DNA of 64,000 nt from UMGS755 sp045652815 (GTDB lineage Bacteria; Bacillota; Clostridia; UBA1381; UBA9506): the NCBI GenBank assembly GCA_045652815.1, contig JAZOLH010000088.1, forward strand, positions 1 through 64,000, in the 5' to 3' direction. The notes beneath the pieces were generated by a model. That model made no database searches, was not told the origin of the DNA, and was given only the letters and a program-made list of their open reading frames with translations. Within the stretch, counting starts at the first letter, position 1, and the number at the start of each line of letters is the position of its first letter. Position numbers and translations under genes: made by a program. Shown here one piece after another: positions 26,624 through 35,040 of the stretch.

Positions 26624-26874
26624 AAAACCCTCCTGTTGTTATATTGACTCAACCATAAGACCATCGGTTAAATCACTAATAGTATATGCTTTTTACTCTT
26701 CCATATACCGTTTAATGCCAGTTTTAATTTTTAACATACCATAAGAAGCGCTGTAAACTTTGCATGCCACAGCCATCCCCTTACTCTATGAAAAACATAA
26801 TAACCCTTCTATATATTATATCAAAAATCGATAGCAAATGCAAGGGTTTTAAATTAGTGTTTTTGCACAATAAA

Positions 26875-26903
26875 AAGAGCCGCAACCTATTGTTGCGGCT
26901 CTT
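26875..26903 (-). terminator. Terminator of the ABC ATPase gene
   Basis: Perfect stem AAGAGCCGCAAC/GTTGCGGCTCTT, T-run on the minus strand. It isolates the single-gene unit from pgi. Confidence 0.9.
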
Positions 26904-26916
26904 AATTTCTTTAAAA

Positions 26917-28026
26917 TTAGTGCAGAATTGCCATTTCTGTTTCTTTGTCGAACAGATGGATTTTGTTAGCATCAAATGCCAGCTTAATGTCATCACCGGG
27001 TTTAGCGGTTGTTCTGGGGTTAACTCTTGCAATCATAGCAGAACCTTCAACGTTTACATACAGGAAGGTTTCAGCACCCATTGCTTCAGTAACGTCCACA
27101 TGAGCGGGAACAACGCAATCGGGATTCATGCTCAGCATAACTTCTTCATCATGCAGGTTTTCAGGACGAATACCCATTAAAACGGTTTTGCCGATGTAAG
27201 AAGCGTCTAATTCCTTAGCTTTAGCTTCGGGCAGTTTAATGGTGCTTTCGCCAATCTTCAGCAGAACATCGTCGCCTGCTTTTTCTACAACAGCATCAAC
27301 AAAGTTCATCGGCGGGCTGCCAATGAAGCCGGCAACGAATACGTTAACCGGATTATCATACAGAACCTGGGGAGAATCAATCTGCTGAATGAAACCATCT
27401 TTCATAACAACGATTCTGGAACCCATGGTCATAGCTTCTGTCTGGTCATGAGTTACGTAGATGAAGGTTGTCTGCAGTCTCTGATGCAGTTTGCTGATTT
27501 CGGTTCTCATCTGACCACGCAGTTTAGCATCCAGGTTGGACAGAGGTTCGTCCATTAAGAATACTTTGGGTTCACGCACGATGGCACGACCTAAAGCAAC
27601 ACGCTGTCTCTGACCACCGGACAGAGCCTTGGGCTTTCTGTCAAGCAGGTGACCGATATCCAGAATTCTTGCAGCTTCTTCAACACGTCTTTTGATTTCT
27701 TCTTTAGGCATTTTTCTCAGTTTTAAACCGAATGCCATGTTATCATAAACGGTCATATGGGGATACAGAGCATAGTTCTGGAAAACCATTGCAATGTCTC
27801 TGTCTTTCGGTGCGATTGCGTTCACCAGCTTGTCGCCGATGTACAGTTCACCTTCGCTGATTTCTTCCAGACCTGCGATCATACGCAGAGTGGTGGATTT
27901 ACCACAACCGGAAGGACCAACCAATACGATAAATTCCTTATCTTCAATATCTAAGTTGAAGTCACTAACAGCAGTAACTCCACCGGCATATCTCTTATAA
28001 ATACCTTTCAGGTTCAGACTTGCCAT
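26917..28026 (-). CDS. Carbohydrate ABC transporter ATP-binding protein (MsmX/UgpC type)
   Basis: A 369-residue ATPase of the CUT1 class that powers sugar importers. Walker A GPSGCGKST, Q-loop, signature LSGGQRQR, Walker B VFLMDEP and the C-terminal TOBE/MalK-type regulatory domain (MGIRPENLHD) are present. An upstream in-frame start is rejected because the ATG at 28026 follows AAGGAGGC. It stands alone, with its own terminator and no permease or binding protein beside it, as expected of a shared ATPase such as MsmX that serves several importers (inference). The upstream region has a perfect GTCTAA/TTAGAC dyad. Confidence 0.93.
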   Translation of the reverse strand: MASLNLKGIYKRYAGGVTAVSDFNLDIEDKEFIVLVGPSGCGKSTTLRMIAGLEEISEGELYIGDKLVNAIAPKDRDIAMVFQNYALYPHMTVYDNMAFGLKLRKMPKEEIKRRVEEAARILDIGHLLDRKPKALSGGQRQRVALGRAIVREPKVFLMDEPLSNLDAKLRGQMRTEISKLHQRLQTTFIYVTHDQTEAMTMGSRIVVMKDGFIQQIDSPQVLYDNPVNVFVAGFIGSPPMNFVDAVVEKAGDDVLLKIGESTIKLPEAKAKELDASYIGKTVLMGIRPENLHDEEVMLSMNPDCVVPAHVDVTEAMGAETFLYVNVEGSAMIARVNPRTTAKPGDDIKLAFDANKIHLFDKETEMAILH

Positions 28027-28058
28027 TTTCGTTGCCTCCTTGCAATTAAGCATATTTT

Positions 28059-28102
28059 TCACTATATGATATGATACCATAAAACCGTCTAATTTGTTAG
28101 AC
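28059..28102 (-). promoter_or_regulatory. Operator-like dyad and likely promoter of the sugar ABC ATPase
   Basis: GTCTAA-TTTG-TTAGAC (28087-28102) is a perfect 16-base inverted repeat. On the minus strand it is followed by TTTTATGG and TATCAT, an extended -10 candidate near 28071-28076. The inner part TTGTTAGACCA fits the GntR/FadR-like pattern TnGTnnnACnA. A control site for a sugar regulator is plausible; the regulator is not identified. Confidence 0.5.
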
Positions 28103-28222
28103 CATTTTTCAACAAAATTTTAAAAAATTATTCGTCAATATTGTACAAATTCGTCATCAAAGCGTCAAATTGGCTTTGTTATGCATATTCCACCCTATCA
28201 AACGCATAGACTTTTGGCAGAT

Positions 28223-30073
28223 TTATTCGCCTGTTTTAACAGCCCAACGGGCATCTGCCTTATAGGTGGAAACTGCATTCTGAATGGCCTGAACAACCGG
28301 CAGATTGCCTTCACATTCTAACGCCTGTTGCAATGCATCTAAATAAGCTTTTAATTCATCAGGCTGAATGTCCGTCAGCCTAGCAATAAAGATCTTCTGG
28401 CTTCGGGTTGCTTTTAAGCCTTCTTCTTCCATCATCAGTTCTTCATAGAGTTTTTCACCGGGACGAAGACCAACAATTTCAATATCAATATCACGACCGG
28501 GTTTTAAGCCGGACAGTTTGATAAAGTTTTCAGCCAGATCATAAATTTTAACCGGCTCACCCATATCCAGCACAAAGATTTCGCCACCCTGCGCATCTGA
28601 AGCTGCCTGCAGCACCAGTCTCGCCGCTTCGGGAATGGTCATAAAGAATCGTGTGATTTCCTTATGGGTAACCGTTAAGGGACCGCCTGCTTCCAACTGA
28701 CGACGGAACAGGGGAATAACAGAACCGTTACTACCTAAAACATTACCAAATCGAACAGCCGCAAAATCAGTTTCACTGACAGTGTTCATGCTCTGGATAA
28801 TCATTTCGCAAATACGTTTGGTGGCACCCATAACGTTAGTGGGGTTCACCGCTTTATCGGTAGAAATCAAAACAAATTTATCGACCCCGTACTTATCCGC
28901 ACACTGTGCTAAATTCAGGGTACCGAAAACATTGTTTTTTACCGCTTCTTTCGGATCATCTTCCATCAGAGGAACATGCTTATGCGCTGCCGCATGGAAC
29001 ACCAAAGAAGGTCTGTATTTTCTGAACACGTCCTCAAGACGCTCTTTATCTCGAACGCTGGCAATCAAAACACGCAGATTCAAATCCGGGTATTTACGGA
29101 GAAGTTCCTGCTGTGTATCGTAAGCATTGTTTTCATAAATATCTAAAATCAGCAACCGAGCAGGTTTAAAACGTGCAATCTGTCGGCACAGTTCGGAGCC
29201 GATAGAACCGCCACCGCCGGTTACCATAACAACTCTGTCTTTAACAAGACCGCCGATGGTTTCATTGTCCAAGTGAACCGGTTCGCGATTTAACAGGTCT
29301 TCAATGCCGACTTTACGCATCTGGTTGATAGACTCGCCGGATATAACTTCGTTAATATGAGGCATTGTTTGCAGTTTGCATCCGGTCTGTGCACAAATAT
29401 CTAAGATTTCCTTTCTGGCTTGACCACTTGCAGAAGGAATTGCGAACAAAATAGTATCAACTTTCTTTTCCTTGCAGATACGCAAAATGGATTTACGTGT
29501 TCCTAAAACCTTATGGCTGGAAATACGGCAACCAATTTTACTGTCATCATCATCAATCAGACCAACCACTTCATAGCGACGTTCTGTACTGCTGAATAAT
29601 TCACGAATGGCAAGGTTTGCCCCTTCGCCTGCTCCAATAATTAAAAGACGTTTCGCCTTATCCTCTGGTTTTTGTCTTGTAAGCACAAAACCATAAAACA
29701 TACGGATAAAAACACGAATGCCAATTGTTAAAACACCGGCAAAAAGACCGGCAAGTATAACTTCCCTGTCGTTGAACGCACCCAAGGTTAAAAATCGGTT
29801 TTCAATACACACCAAAACCGCAGATAACATACAGCCTAAAAAGCACATCAAGTATTCTCTCATACCCGAATACCGGACAATGTTGTGGTAGATACCCAAA
29901 AATAGGAATACCAATAAATATGTAACCGCAGAAACATACAGAACACCCAGTGTATTATTCCAATCAGAAGGGAAATAACCCAGGAAAATATACACAGCTC
30001 CGTAAGACAAAACAATCATCAGAATATCTATACATGCAAGTATGTACTTTTTAAAACGGGATAAAAGTTCCAT
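28223..30073 (-). CDS. Membrane-bound UDP-sugar 4,6-dehydratase (CapD/PglF-like)
   Basis: A 616-residue protein: four N-terminal membrane helices (about 10-125), a CoA-binding-like domain (IIGAGEGANLAIREL), then an extended SDR domain with NAD loop TGGGGSIGSELCRQI and active-site region STDKAVNPTNVMGATKR. The catalytic tyrosine position is Met, as in PglF/CapD-type UDP-GlcNAc 4,6-dehydratases. It likely makes a UDP-4-keto-6-deoxy sugar for surface glycans. No other glycan genes adjoin, so pathway is uncertain. AGGAGG precedes the ATG; an extended -10 (TGATATACT, near 30144) is a possible promoter. Confidence 0.9.
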   Translation of the reverse strand: MELLSRFKKYILACIDILMIVLSYGAVYIFLGYFPSDWNNTLGVLYVSAVTYLLVFLFLGIYHNIVRYSGMREYLMCFLGCMLSAVLVCIENRFLTLGAFNDREVILAGLFAGVLTIGIRVFIRMFYGFVLTRQKPEDKAKRLLIIGAGEGANLAIRELFSSTERRYEVVGLIDDDDSKIGCRISSHKVLGTRKSILRICKEKKVDTILFAIPSASGQARKEILDICAQTGCKLQTMPHINEVISGESINQMRKVGIEDLLNREPVHLDNETIGGLVKDRVVMVTGGGGSIGSELCRQIARFKPARLLILDIYENNAYDTQQELLRKYPDLNLRVLIASVRDKERLEDVFRKYRPSLVFHAAAHKHVPLMEDDPKEAVKNNVFGTLNLAQCADKYGVDKFVLISTDKAVNPTNVMGATKRICEMIIQSMNTVSETDFAAVRFGNVLGSNGSVIPLFRRQLEAGGPLTVTHKEITRFFMTIPEAARLVLQAASDAQGGEIFVLDMGEPVKIYDLAENFIKLSGLKPGRDIDIEIVGLRPGEKLYEELMMEEEGLKATRSQKIFIARLTDIQPDELKAYLDALQQALECEGNLPVVQAIQNAVSTYKADARWAVKTGE

Positions 30074-30229
30074 TTATCTTTTGCCTCCTGTTTACATCGG
30101 CACACATACCGATAGCATTTTATAATTGCAATAATATAAGTATATCACACGCTAAAATAAAAAGAAAGGGCTTTAAAGCAAATTCGTTACAATGGATATT
30201 TTTTCTGCTTCTTTTTTGGTAGTTCTGCC

Positions 30230-31120
30230 TTATTTTTCCAAACTTCTCTGTCTGAGCACTTCGTACATCATAATGGCCGCCGCAACAGAAGCATTTAAAG
30301 ATTCTGTCTCGCCCAACATGGGGATGCGCACCATAAAATCGCAGGCCTCTTTGAGCAGGCGGGAAATGCCTTTTCCTTCAGAGCCCACCACCAGCGCAAT
30401 GGCGCCTGTCATATCACTTTCAAACAGAGTTTTTTCGCCGCTCATATCGGCGCCCACAACCCAAAGGCCTCTCTCCTGCAGTTCTTTTGCAGTCTGCACA
30501 AGGTTTGTCACACGGGCAACGGGGGTATGGTGCACAGCACCTGCGGAGGTTTTCGCCGCCACCGCATCAATCCCTGCCGAACGGTTCTTCGGAATCACAA
30601 CCCCATCTGCACCTGCCGCATTGGCACTACGGATAATAGCCCCTAAATTGTGGGGGTCGGTGATTTCATCCGCTAAAATGATAAAGGGTTTGTGACCTCT
30701 TTCTTCAGCACGACGGAAGATATCTTCTAAACTTGCATAGCCCACAGCACCACACACAGCAACAACGCCTTGGCTGGACGCTGTTTGACTGATGGCATCA
30801 ATCTTTTTGGGGTTTACAAACTGAACGGGCACACCTTTTTCACGAGCCAGCGCTGTCAGTTTCTGCACGCCGCCGGGACGTACGGTTTCGCTGATCCAGA
30901 TTTTATCAATGGGGCGACCTGCCGAGAGGGCTTCAAACACAGAATTTCGACCCTCCACCGTGATGCGATCCGTGGTTCTTTCTTCATCAAAACGGGGACG
31001 TGCCTCTCTTTCCTCGTTATAGCGAGGACGCGGGGCTCTTTCTTCATTATATCGACTGCGAGGCCCGCGGTCATCCTGAGAACGGGTACGGGGCCCTTTG
31101 TTCTTTTTGTAATCTGCCAT
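30230..31120 (-). CDS. rlmB: 23S rRNA 2'-O-methyltransferase (RlmB/TrmH family) with repeat-rich N-terminus
   Basis: SPOUT methyltransferase, probably acting on G2251 of 23S rRNA. The 296-residue protein has an L30e-like substrate domain (about 52-125) and the SPOUT motifs DEITDPHNLGAIIRSA, VVGSEGKGI and MLGETESLNASVAA. The first 50 residues are unusual: four successive ten-residue repeats of the form R-x-R-Y-N-E-E-R-x-x (residues 11-50), strongly charged and probably disordered. It follows the S41/M23 operon after a terminator-like hairpin. A related SPOUT gene lies at 49765. Confidence 0.92.
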   Translation of the reverse strand: MADYKKNKGPRTRSQDDRGPRSRYNEERAPRPRYNEEREARPRFDEERTTDRITVEGRNSVFEALSAGRPIDKIWISETVRPGGVQKLTALAREKGVPVQFVNPKKIDAISQTASSQGVVAVCGAVGYASLEDIFRRAEERGHKPFIILADEITDPHNLGAIIRSANAAGADGVVIPKNRSAGIDAVAAKTSAGAVHHTPVARVTNLVQTAKELQERGLWVVGADMSGEKTLFESDMTGAIALVVGSEGKGISRLLKEACDFMVRIPMLGETESLNASVAAAIMMYEVLRQRSLEK

Positions 31121-31156
31121 AAAAATTCTCCTTATGTGATAAACAAAATATGCGGA

Positions 31157-31188
31157 AAGTCCTGCTACAACAACGCAAGCAGGACTTT
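31157..31188 (-). terminator. Terminator-like hairpin after the ddl-to-S41 operon
   Basis: Stem AAAGTCCTGCT/AGCAGGACTTT with an 11-base loop between the S41 stop and rlmB. The T-run is weak, so partial read-through into rlmB is possible. Confidence 0.6.
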
Positions 31189-31201
31189 TGATGTCAATGT
31201 A

Positions 31202-32374
31202 TTATTGCCCGATTCTGGCAGACAGAGTTTTGAGCGCCTGTGCCAGTTGTGCATCTTCGCTGGGCTCTAATGTGGAAATTTTGCCCACCAGTTCCTTATC
31301 CAGTCCCACAGCAATATCCGGCATAATGCCAATACCATCAATACATTCACCCTTCGGGGTGTAATAACGGGAATCGGTGATATAGATAGCGGTTTTGTTG
31401 GTTAAGGGGTACAGGCTCTGTCCCACCGCTTTACCATAACTTTTTTCACCGATAACAGTGGCAAGACCGTGGGCCTGCAAACTGCCTGCCATCAGTTCCG
31501 ATGCGCTGGCTGTACCCTGATTAATCAGCACCGCTATAGGCATATCCAGACTGTTTTTATCGGAATTAAAATAGCGACGTTTACCCTGATTATCTTCTAA
31601 ATAAGCAATCACGCCTTCAGGCAGCAGTTCATCTGTCATATGAATCACACTGTCGGCATAGCCGCCGGGGTTATTGCGCAGGTCAATAATCAGCGCTTCC
31701 ATTTTCTGTTTTTGTAAGGCAACAAGGGCATCGGAGAAATCCGCCTTTGTGCTGTGAATAAACTCGGAAATACGGATGTAACCAATCCGGTCTCCATACA
31801 TTTTATAGGAAACGGACTGTCGTTTAATTTCTTCTCTGCGTACGGTAAACTGCTTGGTTTCACCGTCACGGGAAATCACCATTTTAATGTCGTCATCGTC
31901 GCCTTTTTGGATGTATTCCAGTACATCATTATAGGTTTCGGCACTAACCTCCAGTTTACCCACTTTCTCAATCACATCGCCGGGCAGAATGCCTGCTTTT
32001 TGCGCGGGTGAACCATCATAAGGGGAAACCACCGTCATCTTTTCGCTTTCGCCATCAAAATTGATGCTGACGCCGATGCCTTTATAGACTTCTTCCTTAG
32101 TTTCCTGATAGGCCAAGAGGTCTTCTTCGTTTAAATATGAGGTATACTGGTCGCCCAAACCGTAGATAAGGCCGCTGATGGCGTAATCCAGCATACGCTG
32201 TTTTTGTTCTTCTGTCAGTTCATCCACATAGGTTTTTTCAATAAACTGTTTGGCACGCATCAGCGTGTCGCCGGAATCGTAGCCCACCATCCGCAGATGA
32301 AAAACACCACTTAAAAGCCAGACTACGACCGCTGTTAAAACCGCTGTGATGACAATATGCTTTTTACCGTACAA
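31202..32374 (-). CDS. S41-family carboxy-terminal processing peptidase (TTG start)
   Basis: A 390-residue exported protease: membrane anchor at about 7-25, a PDZ domain (GIGVSINF ... VVSPYDGSPAQKAGILPGD), and the S41 catalytic Ser/Lys pair in GTASASELMAG and GEKSYGKAVGQ. The start is TTG; AAAGGAG lies 12 bases upstream and no better in-frame start exists. It is the last gene of a run with an M23 peptidase and another S41 protease. These proteases trim or activate secreted or membrane proteins; here partners may be cell-wall hydrolases (inference). Confidence 0.92.
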   Translation of the reverse strand: MYGKKHIVITAVLTAVVVWLLSGVFHLRMVGYDSGDTLMRAKQFIEKTYVDELTEEQKQRMLDYAISGLIYGLGDQYTSYLNEEDLLAYQETKEEVYKGIGVSINFDGESEKMTVVSPYDGSPAQKAGILPGDVIEKVGKLEVSAETYNDVLEYIQKGDDDDIKMVISRDGETKQFTVRREEIKRQSVSYKMYGDRIGYIRISEFIHSTKADFSDALVALQKQKMEALIIDLRNNPGGYADSVIHMTDELLPEGVIAYLEDNQGKRRYFNSDKNSLDMPIAVLINQGTASASELMAGSLQAHGLATVIGEKSYGKAVGQSLYPLTNKTAIYITDSRYYTPKGECIDGIGIMPDIAVGLDKELVGKISTLEPSEDAQLAQALKTLSARIGQ

Positions 32375-32392
32375 AATACCTGCACGCTCCTT

Positions 32393-33538
32393 TTAACGCA
32401 GATAGGCCATGGGGTCAGTTGTGGCACCGTTGTTTAAAACCTCAAAATGTAAGTGGTTACCAGTGGAAGCACCTGTTGTGCCAACCAACGCCACCTGCTG
32501 TCCGCGGGTTACCCTCTGTCCTTTGGAAACGAGCAACTTACTGGAATGACCGTAGAGAGTGGTAATACCGCTACCGTGGTCAATCATCAGGCAGTTACCG
32601 TAACCACCGTTCCAGCCGGCAAAGGTAACAACACCATCTGCCGCCGCCAAAATGGGAGAGCCGCCGGGGGCTGCTAAATCCACACCGGAATGGAATTTTT
32701 TAGTACCGTAAATCGGGTGGATACGATAGCCATAGGGGGAAGACATATAGGTATAACTGGGTGCCGGCCAGCACATAATGCCGCCGGAATATTCAATTCG
32801 ACCACTTGCGCCAACAGAACCGGTAGAGCCGGAAACGCTTCTCTTTAAGCTTTCCATCTGGGCTTCTGCCGCATCTTCCATCTGCTTATATTTAGCAATA
32901 TCTTTTTCCAGCGATTTCATATAGCTGGTTTTTTCTGCAATCTTTTTGTTCAGTTCATCCTGCTTGGTTTGAACCAAAGCACGAGCCGCTTCCTGTTCTT
33001 CACGGGTTTTCATCAGTTCGTCACGACTTTTTTCAACGTTCTTTTTCAGGTCAATCATTTCGTTGATAATACCTCTGTCGTAAGCGGTAATCTCCCGCAG
33101 AGTTTCAATGCGGTTGATAAAATCGGATAAACTGGAAGAGTCAAGCAGCAGGTCGATATAACCTGTTGCATTGGTTTCATCCATAGCACGAAGGCGCGCT
33201 TTGAACACTTCATCTTTTTCTTCAATCTGACGTTCAAATTCGGCAATTTCTGCTTCTTTTGCCGCAATGCGCGCATCTGTTTCTGCAATAATGGCATCAA
33301 TAGCCGCCATTTCTGCATTGATGACTTCGGCTTCTTCATCCAGTTTTGTCACCTGTGCCATAATGCCCGTCATTTCGCCCTGTGCTTTATTACGTGCGGC
33401 AATAGCCGCCTGTTTTTCCTTGGCCGCCTGATCAATTTTTGCCTGAATGTCAGAGTTACCGAAGGCAGGCAGACAAACAGACAGGGTCATAATGAGCGCC
33501 AAGAGTATTAAAAGGGCTCTTTTCATCTTATGTAACAT
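32393..33538 (-). CDS. M23 peptidoglycan metallopeptidase with coiled-coil (EnvC/CwlO-like)
   Basis: A 381-residue secreted protein: signal peptide (KRALLILLALIMTLSVCLPAFG), a long charged coiled-coil (about 30-235, rich in Ala/Glu/Lys), then an M23/LytM domain. The zinc ligands are intact: HSGVD with His and Asp, and HLHFE. It is therefore probably an active DD-endopeptidase rather than an inactive EnvC-type activator. An in-frame TTG five codons earlier overlaps the ribosome site CGGAGGTG, so the ATG at 33538 is chosen. It lies between two S41 protease genes (gaps 32 and 18 bases). Confidence 0.94.
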   Translation of the reverse strand: MLHKMKRALLILLALIMTLSVCLPAFGNSDIQAKIDQAAKEKQAAIAARNKAQGEMTGIMAQVTKLDEEAEVINAEMAAIDAIIAETDARIAAKEAEIAEFERQIEEKDEVFKARLRAMDETNATGYIDLLLDSSSLSDFINRIETLREITAYDRGIINEMIDLKKNVEKSRDELMKTREEQEAARALVQTKQDELNKKIAEKTSYMKSLEKDIAKYKQMEDAAEAQMESLKRSVSGSTGSVGASGRIEYSGGIMCWPAPSYTYMSSPYGYRIHPIYGTKKFHSGVDLAAPGGSPILAAADGVVTFAGWNGGYGNCLMIDHGSGITTLYGHSSKLLVSKGQRVTRGQQVALVGTTGASTGNHLHFEVLNNGATTDPMAYLR

Positions 33539-33570
33539 AATACACCTCCGCAATATCCAATCTATAGGGG

Positions 33571-35010
33571 TTATTTAGCTAATTTATAGGCTCTTTCAAA
33601 CTGGTCATCCATTTCGATGCGGGCTTCTCGGATGATATTAGAAATCATGCCCTGCAGTTCCATATTGATTTCACCTGTAACGGGATAACCCAAAGAGGAC
33701 TGTAACTGTTTTACTGTATAAACCAGATCCTCATCAAACACATCGTTCACATCGCCCACAAAGTAACCTAAAGCATCCAGTCGCTGTTTAATAGCCAAAA
33801 CGCCGCTGCCTGTGTTGCCCTTGGCATATCCTGAGCAGTACACCATTTCTTCCATATCGGAAGTATCAATCCGCACTTTGCGATTGTGTACGATGTAATC
33901 GGGGGTGATACCAACAATATTAACCTCTTTATCGCCGGGCAGTTTATATTCTGCTGTTGTAAACTTAATTGTACCTAAATTGTGTGTTTCATTCTGGGTT
34001 AAGGGCACAAATTCCTGAACGGTACCTTTACCATAGGTGGTGGTGCCCACCAGTTTGCCGATTCCGTGAAGCTGAATGTTGCCGGAGAACAATTCTGCCG
34101 CGCTGGCTGTGTTTTCATTCACCAGCACAATCACCTTGTTGTAATAACACTTATCTCTGACCTGACCCACACTGCGCAGCGTTCTGTTGCGCTCTTCGTC
34201 TCCGTAATAGATGGTCACCAAATCTTCGCCTCGGGGCACAAAATAGCCCAAAGAGTTAATCACGCTGATGAGTTCTCCGCCCGGATTATCTCGCAGGTCG
34301 ATAATCAGTTTTTTGGCTTTATTGTTTTTGAAAAACGCATCGGCAACGCCGATTTCGTTGGGGGTGTTTGTGGCAAACATAGAAATTTGCATATAGCCTA
34401 CGCCTTTTGCCATCAAATCGTATGTAACTGTGTCCTGTCGCACTTCTGCACGTTCCACGTTCAGTTCAAACAGCTTACCGCTTCTCTCTAAAGTCAGGTT
34501 TACAGTGCTTCCCTTAGGTCCACGTACCAGTGCAGATAACTGATTTACCGTGTATTCGGTTACATCTGTATCGCCTACTTTAATAAAGCGGTCGCCGGGC
34601 AGAATGCCTGCCTTTTGTGCGGGGCTGTCTGTCATAACGCCGGTTACGATAACCGCACCTTTGCCGCGCTCTACAACAACGCCGATACCCACATATTCAG
34701 AGCCGATGAAATTATCAAACTCTTCGCTTTTTTCAGGGGTCATATAGGTAGAATGTTCATCTAACTGGTCCACCGTTGCCGCAATAATATCTTCCAGCAT
34801 CTCGGGGTGCTCTTCTAAAACCTTATCGGCAATGGCTTTTATCATGGCTTCGGTATCCATTTCAAACGGATAGTTGAGTTTTAATGTCTCAAACACCATA
34901 TTGTAATACCATTTTTCAAAGGTGCCGTCACTTTCTGCCGATACGATTCCTGCAGGAATCAGCATCAAAAACACAAGGATCAGAGCCAGAATCTTTTTAA
35001 TCTGTTTCAT
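33571..35010 (-). CDS. S41-family peptidase with PDZ and peptidoglycan-binding domain
   Basis: A 479-residue exported protease: signal peptide (KILALILVFLMLIPAGIVSA), PDZ domain (GIGVVVERGKGAVIV ... SPAQKAGILPGDRF), catalytic NTASAAELFSGN and TTYGKGTVQ, and a C-terminal peptidoglycan-binding repeat (VLAIKQRLDALGYF). It resembles CtpA/CtpB proteases; the wall-binding domain suggests it acts at the wall. A TTG five codons upstream is part of the Shine-Dalgarno TTGGAGGA; the ATG at 35010 is preferred. It starts 30 bases after argS, upstream of the M23 gene. Confidence 0.94.
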   Translation of the reverse strand: MKQIKKILALILVFLMLIPAGIVSAESDGTFEKWYYNMVFETLKLNYPFEMDTEAMIKAIADKVLEEHPEMLEDIIAATVDQLDEHSTYMTPEKSEEFDNFIGSEYVGIGVVVERGKGAVIVTGVMTDSPAQKAGILPGDRFIKVGDTDVTEYTVNQLSALVRGPKGSTVNLTLERSGKLFELNVERAEVRQDTVTYDLMAKGVGYMQISMFATNTPNEIGVADAFFKNNKAKKLIIDLRDNPGGELISVINSLGYFVPRGEDLVTIYYGDEERNRTLRSVGQVRDKCYYNKVIVLVNENTASAAELFSGNIQLHGIGKLVGTTTYGKGTVQEFVPLTQNETHNLGTIKFTTAEYKLPGDKEVNIVGITPDYIVHNRKVRIDTSDMEEMVYCSGYAKGNTGSGVLAIKQRLDALGYFVGDVNDVFDEDLVYTVKQLQSSLGYPVTGEINMELQGMISNIIREARIEMDDQFERAYKLAK

Positions 35011-35040
35011 AGAACATTCCTCCAAATTTTACGGGGACAA

